This document shows positions 11,180 through 23,119 of a stretch of 64,000 nucleotides of DNA, one piece after another; position 1 is the stretch's first letter, and each line of letters starts with the position of its first letter. A program made the translations under genes and the position numbers. Under the pieces are notes generated by a model, which was not told where the DNA came from, searched no databases, and saw only the letters and a program-made list of their open reading frames with translations. Where the stretch lies: positions 35,053,226 to 35,117,225 of the forward strand of contig CM054153.1 of assembly GCA_028751875.1 (NCBI GenBank), written 5' to 3'. Source of the DNA: Rapana venosa (taxonomy: Eukaryota > Mollusca > Gastropoda > Neogastropoda > Muricidae).

Positions 11180-12382
11180 AAAACGCAAAACAGCGACGGG
11201 CCCGGGACACAAAATTCAGACGGGAGAAAAGAAGGGGAACCCACGGGGACAGTTTAGCCAGACAGAAGGGAACAAAATAAAAATTTTTAATTTTTCAAGG
11301 GTAAAAGAATAAGAAATGCATATTTTTTTAATTTGCCCTTTGCCCCGGAGAAAAAGGGGAAAGGTATATTTTTGTAAAAAGCAAAAAAATCCCATTTTTC
11401 TTTAGCTGAAAGGGTTGGCCATCTGTACACCCCAAGTCCCTTACCCCTAAAATGAAAGGGTTTTTGAACAATTAGGGCCACTATTTGTAATCTGAGATAA
11501 GTTTTTTTTGGTTTTTTGGGTATGGTTTTTTTGGGCACTTTCCCCCCAGTTTAACACTCTGGGGTAAATCTAATTTAAAAACCCCCAAAACTCATTTGAA
11601 ATTTTTAACCCCCACACCCCCCACTCTTTTTCATAAAACCACAAAAAAACCCCCACTGCAAGGGACTTTTCCCTTTCCCAAAAAACAATTTAAATGACTC
11701 AATTATAGCAGAAATGCACGTGGAACACAGCAAGCCCCCCCAGTAAAAGTGATACAGGGGTTTTGGGGGGCCGAGAAATTCCTTATTCGTCAAAGCATTA
11801 GCAGGTTTGGGAATATACATCAAAGTGTTGAGGACAAAGGGTTGCGCCAGAAGTAAAAAACACCCAGACTTTTTGATGAGAAAAGGACAATGTCACAAAC
11901 CTGACAGAGCACAAAAGCAAAAAAGGCCGTAAACAAAGAAGAAAACAGCCTGAAAAAGGGGGAGGTTTTTGTTTGGGGAAAGAACTTTCAAAAGGGGGAA
12001 AATCAAATCAAAGCAGAAAACTGTCTAGTGATGCTTTTAAAAAAACTAATTGGTGTATTCATAATTGGAAATTTTACGGGGACTAAAAACCCAAGCTTTT
12101 TTTAAAGGGAAAGGGACAATTCAGTATGGGAATGGGGGAAACATTTTCCCCCACCCCCCCCTTTTTTTCGGGGCCTGTAGATATTTTTATTACCCAATAT
12201 TTGAGTGTGCCTAATTCTTAAAAATTAAGATTTCATTCCAAACTTTCTGGGTTTTTTTTAGTTTAAACTTTTTAAAAGGTAATTTAAATTTCGGGTAAAA
12301 AGTGTGTTTAAAAATCATTACGGGCCGGGAAAAACACGGGGAACACTAAAAAAGGACAAGGTTAACCCCAAAGAAATTTCTC
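11180..12382. other. Unrecognised, poor-consensus sequence
   Basis: Homopolymer-rich and AT-rich. Short open frames show no recognisable motif. Confidence 0.4.
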
Positions 12383-12384
12383 AG

Positions 12385-12598
12385 CCACAACAGAAAATTT
12401 TAAACGGGAAAGGTGTAAAAAAAGAATTTGGACAAAAGAGTGCAGACGATGTTTTAATGCCCCAGCTGTCGCCTTTAAAGTCGTCCTGGGGTGCAGGGAG
12501 CGGGTGTAAAAAGAGCAAAGGAGGGGGACAGCCCACAGTACTCAGCCTTCTGCTGAACCTGCTGGGGGGCCCCCTCAGCCCCACACCCCAAAGGGCAG
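12385..12598 (+). CDS. Candidate internal exon, unknown gene
   Basis: A 214 bp stretch is open in one frame for 71 codons. It is flanked by an acceptor-like TTTCTCAG (AG at 12383-12384) and a strong donor CAG|GTAAGA (GT at 12599-12600). The peptide includes a DVLMPQLSPL stretch and a leucine-rich SLLLNLLGG stretch. I do not recognise the family. The donor is followed directly by a GA-rich repeat, which could be intronic. The surrounding consensus is poor, so the frame could be fortuitous. Splicing and identity are inferred. Confidence 0.3.
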
Positions 12599-12599
12599 G

Positions 12600-12697
12600 T
12601 AAGAGAAGAAGGAGAAGAGAGAAAAGAGGGGAGAGGGAGAGAGGGGAGAGAGAGAGTGAGAGAGAGAGAGGGGGAGAGAGGAGAAAAGAGAGTGGAT
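12600..12697. repeat. (GA)n-rich microsatellite
   Basis: GA/GGA units with AAGA interruptions. Confidence 0.85.
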
Positions 12698-12734
12698 GAA
12701 AAGAAAGAACAGAAAAAAAGTGGGAGGAAATTCC

Positions 12735-13070
12735 TATTTATTTTCCTCTTGCAGGGGTTTTTCCTCAAAAAGGTGCTTTTTGCCCCAGAATGTTGAGAGA
12801 GAAGCCAGCCCCCCCGACAACAAGGAAGGCATACAGGAGAAAAAAGACAGCCCACACAGAGGCAAAAGACAAAAGGGGCAGACAGAGAGAGAACAGAGAG
12901 AAAACGATAGAGAGAAAAAAAGACAGACAGACAGGGGGACAAAAAAGACAAACGGGCCAGACGGGAAAAGGGGAAAATGGGACGATAAGAGAGAGGGGGT
13001 TTTTTTTTTCAGTTTTCTTTTGCAGTGGTTTTATCAGAGATGCTTTATGCCAAAAGGGGCTTCTCTTCCC
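12735..13070 (+). repeat. Two similar CTTTTGCAG-containing segments
   Basis: About 60 bp at 12735-12800 and at 13005-13070 share the layout pyrimidine tract, CTTGCAG or TTTGCAG, GGTTTT, then AGGTGCTTTTTGCC or AGATGCTTTATGCC. A purine-rich, GACA-bearing stretch lies between them. They could be duplicated exon starts or a dispersed repeat. Confidence 0.45.
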
Positions 13071-13226
13071 AAAATTGCTGACAACAGTTTTTTCCCCAAA
13101 AATGATCGTCCCCCCAAATTTTATCTCATCATGGCTGATGACCGGGGGTGTGATTCTACATCAGTGGTGTATTTTTTAAAGCCTTATGGAAATTTTGTGC
13201 TCTCAAAAAGTATTTCCCGGATATGA
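13026..13226 (+). CDS. Candidate 3' exon, unknown gene
   Basis: After an acceptor-like CTTTTGCAG (AG at 13024-13025), one frame stays open for 66 codons to a TGA at 13224-13226. It includes FMPKGASLPKIAD and KFYLIMADDRGCD, which look like ordinary protein rather than low complexity. No family is recognised. A similar acceptor-bearing segment lies about 270 bp upstream. Low confidence because the local consensus has many homopolymer runs. Confidence 0.25.
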   Translation, partial: WFYQRCFMPKGASLPKIADNSFFPKNDRPPKFYLIMADDRGCDSTSVVYFLKPYGNFVLSKSISRI

Positions 13227-13229
13227 AAT

Positions 13230-14355
13230 TAGATTTTGGGTTCCCATGTGGCTTCAAAACCGGGAAAGTCTAACGAAACAAAACAAAAAAAAGGGGGATT
13301 TTGGAAAAAGTGCTTTCTAAACAAACAAGAAAAAGGTCCATTGAAATTTTGCATTGGGTAAATGGGAAATTATTTTTTAGTCCACAACCTTACATTTTAC
13401 AACAGCCATGTTGAAAAATTTCGCCATTGTCTTTTCCAAAAAAAACCATTGAAAAAATTCTTTTTTGCCCAAAAATTTTAAAGCTTTGACAGAAAACAGA
13501 TGCCTTTTTGTGTTAAATAAGGGAGAAAAAGGTGTTTCAATACCCTTCGAAAGAAGTCAAAAAAAAAAACCAATCAAAATTTCGGGTTTTCTTTTTCCCC
13601 CCCGAACTTTTCCCTTTCCCTTTTTTCCCTTTCTTTTTTTCCATCCAGAAAAAACCTTTGGCCTAGGTTTTCCCCTTGGGGCCAAAAATTTTTGAGTCAC
13701 TGTAAGACTGAGATTCCCGCTTTGATGAAACGGGTTTGTCAAAAGGTTTCCTGCAGCATGAAACTAGGTAGGGCTGTCTTTCCCCCTTGGGAGCCACAAG
13801 GAGGTTTATCGGGGAAATTGAGTGTTTGTTGCTAATTGGTTAGAAAAAGTACCCCAATAAAAGGGGTGTAGGGGGGGGGCCCGGGGGCCCTTTACTTAAT
13901 ACCCCCCTTCTTTTTCCCCGGGGAAACACTGTCTTCAAAAGGGGGAAATTGCCTGTTGTAGTGTTGTAGTAAATCATTAGAAAAAAACTGGTTCTAAAGT
14001 GCAAAAACCCAAAACGGGGGTTCCATCTCACAAAATATGATTATATTATTTTTCGATAGTTTAATTTGTGCAAAAAAATTTTTTAAAAATTTTAAGTACA
14101 AAAAAGGGGAAAAAAAATGAAAATTTTGGAGTTTCAAAGGCTGGGTGCAAAAATAGCCCAAGGTATGTATTTTATCTATATACAAAATTTTACATATATA
14201 AATATATATATATAAAAATATATATAATATTTATTTTATAATACCATAAAATTATTTTTTTATTTTAAATTTATATTTTTAAAAAAAGGATACAAAGATA
14301 AAACAGATAATAGACTTTTCCCCGCGGCAAATATACATGACGACGGGACAGATTG
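13230..14355. other. Unrecognised, poor-consensus sequence
   Basis: AT-rich with many homopolymers. A (TA)-rich patch lies at 14190-14235. No gene is supported. Confidence 0.4.
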
Positions 14356-14359
14356 AAGG

Positions 14360-14660
14360 TAAAAAGAAGATAGATAGATAGATAGATAGATAGATAAAAA
14401 TTGATAGAAAATTAGATAGATTTTTTAGATGGGTTAGATATATCATTTTCAGCACATAGATAGATAGACTGCCCAAAACAGTTTGGAAAAGGTAGATAGA
14501 TAGAAAGATAGATGGGATGATAGTTTAGATTTTAGATAGATAGCCAGACAGACAGACAGAAGAAAAGATAATGATAGATGATAGATAGATAAGAATAGAT
14601 AGTAGATGGGATAGATAGATGGGTTTGATAGAAAGATAGATAGATAGATAATGGATAGTT
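14360..14660. repeat. (GATA)n-rich array
   Basis: Perfect GATA units at 14367-14396 are followed by imperfect GATA/TAGA/GACA sequence to 14660, interrupted by AT-rich spacers. Confidence 0.85.
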
Positions 14661-14664
14661 AGAT

Positions 14665-15880
14665 AGAAATCATTTTTTGGCATCACTAAATTTATACCCA
14701 CAGCCCCCCATCACCATACTTAAAACCCCCAAAAAAACGGTGCAGGGGTGCAGGTTAAAAGGGACGTCAGCTGGCAAAACCCCGGGAATTTTTCTGACCC
14801 CCAAACCCTTTGGGGCACATGGCGGGAGAAGGGGCGCCCATTCTATAAACAGCCCTTTTCCCAAGCTGCCCCCCCCCGTGGGGTGTCCCGTCCCAATAAA
14901 AACCGGGGAATAAAGTGAAATCATTCCCTAGCCTGTAGCAGATAATTTTCCCATGTCTGTAGTGGATTTTCTTTTCTAAATTGCCCAAAGCTATCAATAC
15001 ACTTTTTTTAAAAGAACCCATGTTAAACGCTTTTCTTTTTACATTGTATCGTCTCTATAAAAATTTTAATTTGTAATTGAAAACTATCATATTCTATGTA
15101 TTATATAATGGGTTTCTTTTTTGGCCATTGCTCCCGTGTTTTGCATTACTTGCATGATAGGGAAAAATTTCAATATATTACATTTTTTGGATTTACTGCT
15201 TAAAATTTTTTGTGTGGTAAGTGCATTGTGTGGTGTTGGATAAAAGCATTACAGGTATCAAAAAAATTTATAATTTTTTTAATCAATAAATCTTTGTTTT
15301 TTTTTATTGTGAAGGGAAACAAAAGAAATATTGGGGGTTTTTTCTCTTTTTCTGAAAAACGTTGAAAACTTCTTACTGGTGGGAGTGGAAAATTTCAGAC
15401 TAAATTTTAAACGGGGGAATTTTTTTGTTGAAAAGGGCCTGAATGCACAAAAAATTTCCCATCTTTCACAGCTAGAAGGAGGCTAATTGCCTCTTTCTAA
15501 ATGTCAAAAATGTTGTTTATCCTACAGTACATGAAAAGCTTGTTGTTGACTGCTTCCTGGCTTCAACACCTTACAAATACCTAAAATTTGTACCTAACTT
15601 TTAACTTCAGGGGAAACTTTCTTTTGTAATGGGGGGTTTAGGGTTGTCCAGGTTGGGTTGCCATGGATAAAGCCCCCCCTCCATACTGAACATTTTTTGC
15701 AAAAGCTAATTTTTAATTTTAAAAACACCAACACCCTTTTTCACTTTAAAAACTCACAAAGTGATAGCAAAGACCGAAAGACTTGTGGAAAAAAACAAAG
15801 TTAACCACACCCAAATATCAGGGTTTTTTTTTTTTACTCCAGATTTTGTGAAAGTGTGGGTTGTGTGTTGCGTGCTTTCG
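14665..15880. other. Unrecognised sequence
   Basis: Overlapping short frames at 14670-15021 on both strands carry no known motif. The rest is AT-rich without a recognisable feature. Confidence 0.4.
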
Positions 15881-15882
15881 TG

Positions 15883-15992
15883 CGGCCGGGGGGGCGCGCG
15901 CGCGCGGGGCGCGCGCGGGGGTGTTTGTTTTTTTGTGTGTGTGTGTGGTGTGGGGGTGTGTGTGTGTGTTGTTGTGTGTGTGTGTGTGCGTG
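15883..15992. repeat. (CG)n and (GT)n compound tract
   Basis: A GC-only stretch of CGCG and GGGG units (15887-15920) is followed by (GT)n with TGG interruptions. Alternating purine-pyrimidine of this kind favours Z-DNA. Confidence 0.85.
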
Positions 15993-15994
15993 TA

Positions 15995-17245
15995 ATTTGT
16001 GCATGTGTGTAACCACGTGAACCCCGCAAAAGATCACGAGGGTTCTAAATGGGCTGGGGGATTATCCTTTCCGCATTGGGGTTTCAGGTAAGTTGCTGAC
16101 CTTTTCCTAATTCATCTCTTTTCCCCAAAAATCTATAAAAGAAGGTTTTTGCTGTTCATTTTACTATAAAGTACATTTTTTAAATTGTGCCGTTTTTTTA
16201 TTATCTTGACTTATTTTTCCTTTTTTATAAAGTTTTTGTGTTTTAGAAAAAGGTAGTGGGGAGATAGGTTATTTTGGGAAAACTCCATTAAATGTTAAAA
16301 GTTTAAAAAATTTTAAAGTGTTACATTTTTTTCACAGTTAACGAAACAACACGTATCTTATAGGGCCCGTTTGTGAAAAAAGATGTTGGGAAACCCTATA
16401 AAGTTGCATCAATTTTAAACAGTTTTTTTATTTCCCGCCACCTAGCACAAAATCTCCCTTTCAAGTGGCCCTGTGGGGTGTGTGCGGGGGCACATGCTTT
16501 TCTTGCTTTTTGGTTTTTTCTTTGACTTTCAAGCATTATCATATAAATGTCATAAGCCCAAAAATTTTTTCCCTTTTAAAAAAAAAAGCTCACTTAAAGC
16601 ACAAATATTTAGTGCCCGAAAAAACACAAAACCCTTTTAAAAAATTTGCCCCAAAATTCTGTCTAAGATCTTTTTTAACCCTCATTTGTTTGAAACCAAA
16701 CATTTTTGAGATGTAAACATTTTTTGAAAAGTTTTTTCCCGAAAAAAAATGTTTTGGGCGAATCGTGGGGAGAGGGGCCAGGAGGACTATGTTCCCCTGG
16801 ATGTGGACTTTTTTCCCAAGAAACTGAAGGAGGCGGTTTTCGTCTCTCATTGGTTGGCAAATGAGTCCGTTCTGTAAAAAACCCCTTTATGACAAAAGGG
16901 TTTTATAACCGTTTTTTTTAGTCCATATAAATTAATGAGGGGCTGAAATGACACACTTTACCAGAATTTAAAACTGCAACAAAGTAGGGATTGCAAATGA
17001 GGGATGGGTGTGCACGCCCACGATTTTTTTTGGGCTATAAGTGTTTTCTGTGTGTGTTAAAAGATGTTTCTTATACTATGGCAAAAACCCATATACTTTA
17101 TTAGGTATTGGGACAAAATAAATGAATTTAAACAAAACAGTGAAGATAAAGTGAGGGGGTCCCAAAAGAGGGTTTTTTCTTTCAAATTTACAGAAAAATA
17201 AAACTCCTACCCCCAAATCCGAGAAGTTTCGTCCCAAATTCGAAA
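15995..17245. other. Unrecognised, poor-consensus sequence
   Basis: Homopolymer-rich AT sequence. No gene, tRNA or repeat family could be recognised. Confidence 0.4.
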
Positions 17246-17252
17246 AAAAAAA

Positions 17253-17432
17253 ATGAGAGGCAGAGAGGGGGAAAGGAAAAAGGGGAGAAAAAGGGGAGAA
17301 AAAAAGAAAGGAAAGATAGAGAGAGAGAGAGAGAGAGAAAAGAGAGAGAGAGGGGAGAGAGAGAGAGGGGAAGGGGGAAAAAGAAAGAGAGAGAGGGGGA
17401 AGGAAAAGAGAGTGTGGGGAAGAGAAGGAAGA
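17253..17432. repeat. (GA)n/(GGA)n purine tract
   Basis: About 180 bp of almost pure purine on the plus strand. Confidence 0.9.
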
Positions 17433-17434
17433 GA

Positions 17435-18070
17435 AAAAAAAATACAAACACCCAAAAGGGGGGTTTGGGGAAAATCCACAAGACAATTAGGTTTGGTTCA
17501 AGAAGCAATAGTGTTATGATGTTTTAAAAAGTTTACCCAAAGGGTTTCACCTATGGCACTTGGGGCCCCTGTCTCGGGAAAAGTGGGCTCCTCCAAAGGC
17601 CCAGGGGTTTTTATACCCTTTCCCGGGTTGCTTTAAGGTTACAAAGCTACTTTTTCCGAAGAACCGAGGTAAATTTTTTTTCCCTAAATAAAGTGTGTGT
17701 GTTTTGGTTTTGTGTGTGTGTAAAATTTTTTAAAAATTAGTGTCACGTGCCAAAATTTTTCTGCTTGTAAAATCTTTTAAGATGCAAGCCCGTTTCCCAC
17801 AAAAAAGACAGGCATGTGTACCTTTTTGGGCATAATGCATGCTTGAGTAAGTTTTAGTGGTTTAGTTTGGTTTTCATTTAAAGAAAAACGCTTGTGTGGG
17901 ATTTTTTTGGGGGTTCTTTTCTTGATATCTTAGGTTTTTTTTCTTTATGTAAAAGAAAGGTACAAAAAAAACGAAGTATAATCTTTGATTTTTCCCTTTT
18001 GGGCGCCCATTTTTGCAACCCCCTGTTCAAAATTTAAAAAGTTCACTTTTTTAAAAAATTTAAAAATAAT
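17435..18070. other. Unrecognised sequence
   Basis: AT-rich with homopolymers and a short GT patch near 17690-17720. Nothing recognisable. Confidence 0.4.
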
Positions 18071-18074
18071 TATT

Positions 18075-18185
18075 ATTTTTTATTTTTTTTTTTATTATAG
18101 TTTATGATGATAATGATAATAAAATAAAAAAAACTTGGAATTTTTTAGCGCTTTTATCTTGCAAAGGTAACGCTTTTTAAAAAAC
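18075..18185 (-). mobile_element. Degenerate L2-like LINE 3' tail
   Basis: ATT-rich sequence with GATGATAATGATAAT leads into TTGGAATTTTTTAGCGCTTT and a second GCGCT word. This is the same order as the L2-like tails at 677-752 and 37650-37740, so the element would point to the minus strand. Confidence 0.45.
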
Positions 18186-18204
18186 CTTGGCGCTACACTC
18201 ACAA

Positions 18205-18835
18205 AGGACGGGGGATCGACGACGAAATCAAAAATCAGAATAAAACCCTGGCCAAAAAAATCTTCCATGAAAAAAACTCACCACCATATGGAAAATAAAG
18301 AGATTTAGTTTCCCCAAACAAACTAAAGCTCTACAAAACCCTAATTCCGTCCCATCCCCGCTGTAAAGGAAGTGAAACCTGGACATTGGGGGTGAAACAG
18401 CCAAAACGAATTTCCCGTCATTCGAAAACAAAAAAAGCCTAGAAAAAACTGGGCAAAATCCTGGGGAGAACGGGAAAAACCAATGATTTTTTCCCAAAAC
18501 CAAATTTAAAACGGGTGGGAGGTTTTCCCGGAAAAAAAAATCAGAAAAAAAAAAGAAAAGGGGAAAAAAAAAAAACCCCAAAAAAAATATCCCGGGCCAC
18601 TCAATGGGGGCAAAAAGGGGGGAAAAAGCGCATGGTTTTTGGCCAAAATCCCCCGAAACCCCCGGGAAAAAGACTCGGCCCCTAATGGCAGAAAGGGGGG
18701 GACCAAAATGATTTGGAAAAAAGGGGACCAGGGAAAGCTTTCATTCTACAAGCCAAGGGACCGGAAAGGCCGAGATGGGTGGGGGAACTTAAAAAAAACC
18801 AAAAACCCTCCTTTCAAATTTTTCCCCCAGACCCC
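18205..18835 (+). pseudogene. LINE D: C-terminal part of APE-RT LINE
   Basis: Pieces in shifting plus-strand frames match the post-RT region of a LINE: GIDDEIKNQN (cf. DDEI.NRI.KA), MENKEIS, an ETWTLG-like segment that is frame-broken, FENKK, and near 18655-18780 a basic segment with KMIWKK and KLSFYKPRD. Their order matches the family. Homopolymer runs destroy every frame. The upstream RT catalytic region is not visible. Confidence 0.5.
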
Positions 18836-18839
18836 CAAG

Positions 18840-19440
18840 GTTAAAAAGTTTTTTTAAAAAATTTCAAAAAACCCCCAACAAAGGTTTATTCAAAAACCCA
18901 AAATTACACAAAAAAACCCCCAAGGAAATTAATTTTTTGGAAATAAATGCCCACCAAGCCAATAAATTTATTAAAAAATACTGCCCCTTTTAAAAATTCC
19001 CCGGCCCAAAAAGGGAAAAGGGAAAAGTAAATTAAAATTTTAAAAAATTAATTTTTTTCCTACCCAAGGGGTGCAGTATTTTTTGTTAAATTTTAAGTTT
19101 TTAAAATAAAATTTACCTTTCTTTTTTTAACCGTTTTAAAATTTTCCAAATTTTTAAAAAATATTTCTAAAAAATTTTTTTTTTTTGTATTTGGAAAAGG
19201 AAAACCTTTTCTTTTTTTTAAAAATTAAAAAAATGGTTTATTTTTTTTAAAACCCTTTTGTTTTTTTTTTTAGAAAAATTAAAATTTTAATTTTTCTTTG
19301 CAAAAAAAAAATGCTGTCAAATGTGTTTTTTAAAAAAAACCCGGGAAAACAAAAGGTTTTGGTTTTTAAAAGGAAGCCAGAAGATTTAGAGAGGTTTTTG
19401 AGGAAAAAATGTGAAAAATTTTTTGGGGGGAGAAAAAAAC
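18840..19440. other. AT-homopolymer-rich sequence
   Basis: Very AT-rich runs of A and T, with no feature recognised. Confidence 0.4.
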
Positions 19441-19444
19441 CAAG

Positions 19445-19575
19445 GAAAAAAGGGGGGGAGAAAAGAAGAGAAAAGAGTGGAGAGAGAAAAGGGGGGGGGG
19501 AAAAAAAGAGGGGGAGAGAAAAAGAAGAGAAGGAAGGGGGGGGGAGAGAGAGAGAGAGAGAGAAAAGAAGAAGGG
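19445..19575. repeat. (GA)n/(GGA)n purine tract
   Basis: Almost pure purine with G runs, like the tract at 17253-17432. Confidence 0.9.
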
Positions 19576-19579
19576 AAAA

Positions 19580-21190
19580 AGGGGGGTGGTTTTTTTTTGG
19601 GGGGAATGAAGCAAAAAAGCTATTTTAAAAAGCCCGGTTTATTTTTTCCCCATAAGAGTACAACAAAAATGAGATGATACTCTGGGTTTTAAAATATATT
19701 TTTTGGGGGGTTCTAAAAGCAACTAGATTTGGGTTTTAAATCAATTTGGTAAGTCTCTTGGACTTCTGAAATGTGCCCTGATCTCCAAAAAAAAAAACAG
19801 TGTTTATATTATTCCTTTTTCCCAAAAGGTGTTTTTCTCAGTTAATGAATGCCGCAGGGGGGTTAGATAATTTGGGGAGGTTTTTTGTTAATTCAAGTTT
19901 ATATTTTTTTTAAAGAATTAAGAACTTTTTTTTGTTTTTTTTTTACTTTCAACCATGATGACCTTTTTTTTTGGGTGAAAAAAACAAAAAGGGAAAAAAA
20001 AAAAAGACTCAGTTCTGAAAGGAAAACAATGCAAACTTTGTCTTATAAAATAACTGCCTTTTTTTACATTTGGGAACCCAGACTTAATGTTCTTTGGCAG
20101 TCCCCTTTTTAAATAAATATTTAACAAAACACAAAGTTTTTTTTTTTTTCTTTTTAAATTGCAATTTTTTGTTTTTAAAAGTGTCCCCTTTGGTTTTTCC
20201 CAAAAAGTAAGCAATCAGGGCAAAGATTTTTATTGGGGAGAGAATGGTAAGTAAAAGAAACAAATTTATTTTTTGTTTTAAATTTTTTTTGGGGGAAATA
20301 GTGTAGGGAAGTATTGGCAACCACTATGGTTTTTTGGGGGTTTTTGAACTGCGGGTTTTTGACAAAGGGAAAAAGTGTAAAAAAACCAGGGAAAAACAAG
20401 GGTTTTAGGCCACAAGTGAAAAATTTTTAAAATAATGGGTGGTTTAGGGAGGATGGGAAAAAATAACCAATGTGAAATTTATGCACTTGCAGTCCCCCTT
20501 GGGTTAGTGATTACTTTTTGGGCCAAAACAAACCCATCACCTTTTCCCTTTTTAATTTAAACCCTGTAAATGATAGACATCTGCGTCAATTCATACCTGT
20601 CACAAAAAAATGAAATAGTCCCTTCTGACACTCTTTCCTTTTTTAATTTTTTAGCATTTTAAAAGAAGCCTATAACAAGCTGTCAAAACCTCAACCCCCA
20701 CCTTTAGAACTCAATTTACCTGCATAAAGACAAAAGAAGTGATGTGGTGCACAACATACAAAACATGTGCCCTGGTCATTTTTATGTGTGCTGTTTAAAT
20801 TGGGCCCCAAAGCTCCCGGGAATATCTAAAGACTTTTTTCTCCAACTACACTCTCCCCGCCCCGCCCTGAAACAACTACACGACCGTGAGTTTTTGAAGA
20901 ACCTCCAGCTTTTTTTGTCATCAAAACTTTAAATTTTCAGAAATTGAAATTTTTTTTTTATTGGTCTTTAAAACAAAAAGGGGAAAAGGTATTAAATTAA
21001 GGTGGAGAGCAGTGATTTTTTGTTTACAAAAATGTCAAGGTTTTCTCAGGAACAATGGCTCACATATATAAAGAGAGTGATTGCTTTGTCCCCGCAAAGG
21101 GGAACATGGGTATTATTTTTTGCATTGCCCTCACACAAGAAGGAAGATCGTCTGGTGAATGGAAAGGAAAGGCAGATTGTCAAAAGGATA
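19580..21190. other. Unrecognised sequence
   Basis: AT-rich with homopolymers. An acceptor-like TTTTTTAG near 20655 is followed by a short open stretch, which is too weak to call an exon. Confidence 0.35.
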
Positions 21191-21194
21191 CCAG

Positions 21195-21622
21195 ACTGAA
21201 CAACCACAGGTATCAAATTGGGCAAATACAGGTATCAACGGAGAAAAATAAAAGGCACCGACGACAAACTACAGGTTTCCAAAAACTGACAATCCACAGG
21301 TTTCCAGACTGACAAACTACAGGCACCAAAACTGAGGGAAAATATAAAGGGACCAGGGGTTCACAAACAACAGGCACCAGACTGACAAATACAGGCACCC
21401 GACTGACAAAAACCCCAGGTACCAGAAGACAAAAATACGGGACCGATTGAGAAACTACAGGCACCAGACTGAGAAACTACGGCAAAAAGATTCAAAACAA
21501 AGGGGACCCGACTGAACAAACCACAAAGTACCAGAAATGACAAACCCAAAAGGCACCAGACGACCAAAAAACAGGGGCCAACTGAAAACTACAGGGGACC
21601 GACTGATAAAAATTCAGGGGCC
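21195..21622. repeat. 22 bp minisatellite
   Basis: A unit close to CAGGCACCAGACTGACAAAC repeats roughly 18-20 times with substitutions and small indels (CAGGTATCA, CAGGTTTCCA, GGGACCGACTGA variants). The unit length is not a multiple of three, so the minus-strand frames through it are incidental. It lies immediately upstream of the exon-like segment at 21666. Confidence 0.85.
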
Positions 21623-21665
21623 CCGTGTGGGCAACGATGGTAAAAATTTCGGGTTTTTATTGCAG

Positions 21666-21794
21666 GACATCTTCACCAACAGAGCCATCGAATTAACCAG
21701 CAGTCCAAAAGGCACTCCATTTTTCGGCTCTGCACTATACCGCTCCTCACTGGCCACTTCAGGGGGATACAACTTTAAGTTTGCCAAACAGGGG
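21666..21794 (+). CDS. Candidate exon, unknown gene
   Basis: Preceded by TTTTTATTGCAG (AG at 21664-21665). The frame reads DIFTNRAIELTSSPKGTPF and continues to about GGYNFKFAKQG, with none of the low complexity seen around it. The right end has CAGGGGTTTAAAT, which would be a CAG|GT donor if the G run is overcounted. Otherwise the frame runs to a TAA at 21801-21803. Family not recognised. Composition differs clearly from the AT-homopolymer surroundings, which supports real coding sequence. Confidence 0.4.
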
Positions 21795-22069
21795 TTTAAA
21801 TAACTCCTTTAAACGAAATTGTTTGGGGAGAGGTTTTTAAAAAAAAATATTTTTTGGTTGCTACCAAAAGGTAGAGGGGCAAAATTGGGGAAACATCGTA
21901 ATTGCATCTTACAATGATGTGAGGTATCCATGGGGTTTTTTAAAATAGGGTTTTGCAAAATTCCCCGATAAAAAAAACTAATTTGTTTGAGGTTCTTTTT
22001 GAGTAATGAGCTTACTTTTTAAGTAAACGTCTCTGGGTTTTTTTTTTATAGTGCTTTCCCCGGGGGTTG

Positions 22070-22140
22070 TGTTTTGTGTGTGTGTGTGTGTGTGTGTGGG
22101 GCGCGCGCTGTGTGGGTTTTCTTTTGTGTGTGAGTGTGGG
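22070..22140. repeat. (GT)n microsatellite
   Basis: GT units at 22072-22098, a GCGCGC patch, then further GTGTG words. Confidence 0.8.
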
Positions 22141-22614
22141 ATTTGGTTGTTTGTCCCCTGTTTCTCTGTGTGGTGCGTTTAAAGTACTGAAATTCACCTT
22201 AAACATGTTGTTAGATCCTATTTAACATGATTCACCATTTGTGAGTCAGAACATTTTCTAAAAATCTTTAGAACAAAGAAAGTCCTTTGGAAATGCTTTT
22301 ATAACCAAAAATATTTCTGTTATTGAAAACCCCTTTCTTTTTGCACTGTTTTCACATGCTTTCTCACTATGCTCCAATGCTCCTGTCAAACAAAACAAAC
22401 TGTCTGACTGGGGACTTGGCAGAAACACCCCCCGGGTTCAGTGAAAGAGGGAAAACAAAACCGTGGGGATAACTTTAAAAAACCCGGGGGTCTACTTGAT
22501 TTAAATGACATGGATTTGTTTCATATTTAACACCGGGCTTTGAAAGCTGGTGATTATGAAAAATCTTCTGTAGATAAGGAGCAATTTTTGCTTTTTAAAA
22601 TTTTAAATTATCGG

Positions 22615-22705
22615 GTTTTTCTCTCCCCTCTCTTCCCCTTCCCCTTCTTTTCTCTCCCCCCCTCTTGTCTTCTCTCCCCCCCCCCTTTTTTCTCTCCCCC
22701 TGTCC
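22615..22705. repeat. (CT)n-rich pyrimidine tract
   Basis: TCTC, CCCT and TTCC runs with no purine strand structure. Confidence 0.8.
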
Positions 22706-22999
22706 TTTTCTCTTTTCTGTGTTTTAAAAATATAAAAAATATATAAATATTTTATAAAATTTAAATATAAAATTTTTGTGTGTTGTGTGTGTATATATAT
22801 GTATTTTATGTATGTGTTTGTGTGTTTTAAAATTTTTCCATTATTTTTCTATATGTCTGTCACTCAGGGCCCACATTGCAAAACTCCCCTGCCTCTTAAA
22901 CATGAACAAAAAACTATTTAAAATTTTTTGTCTGTTGTTTTCTTGTCTGCCTCTTGTTTTTTTCCCCGCACTTTTAAGCTTTCGTTTTCCTTAAAGCAG

Positions 23000-23118
23000 G
23001 GTTTTATAACAGCAATGGACACAGGAAAAGGCCCAAAATGGGTTTACGCAAATGAAGAAGGAAAATCTCCTGGACAACCTCTGATTGTATTCCAGTCTGA
23101 CGGGGAGTTAGAGAGAAA
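23000..23118 (+). CDS. Candidate exon, unknown gene
   Basis: An acceptor-like TTTTCCTTAAAGCAG (AG at 22998-22999) precedes an open frame reading GFITAMDTGKGPKWVYANEE and on through GQPLIVFQSDGELER. The amino-acid mix is that of an ordinary soluble domain. I do not recognise the family. No clear donor is visible because the right end runs into an AGAGAGAAAAG and G-run stretch. It may belong to the same gene as 21666-21794 (same strand, 1.2 kb apart), which is inference. Confidence 0.35.
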
Positions 23119-23119
23119 A

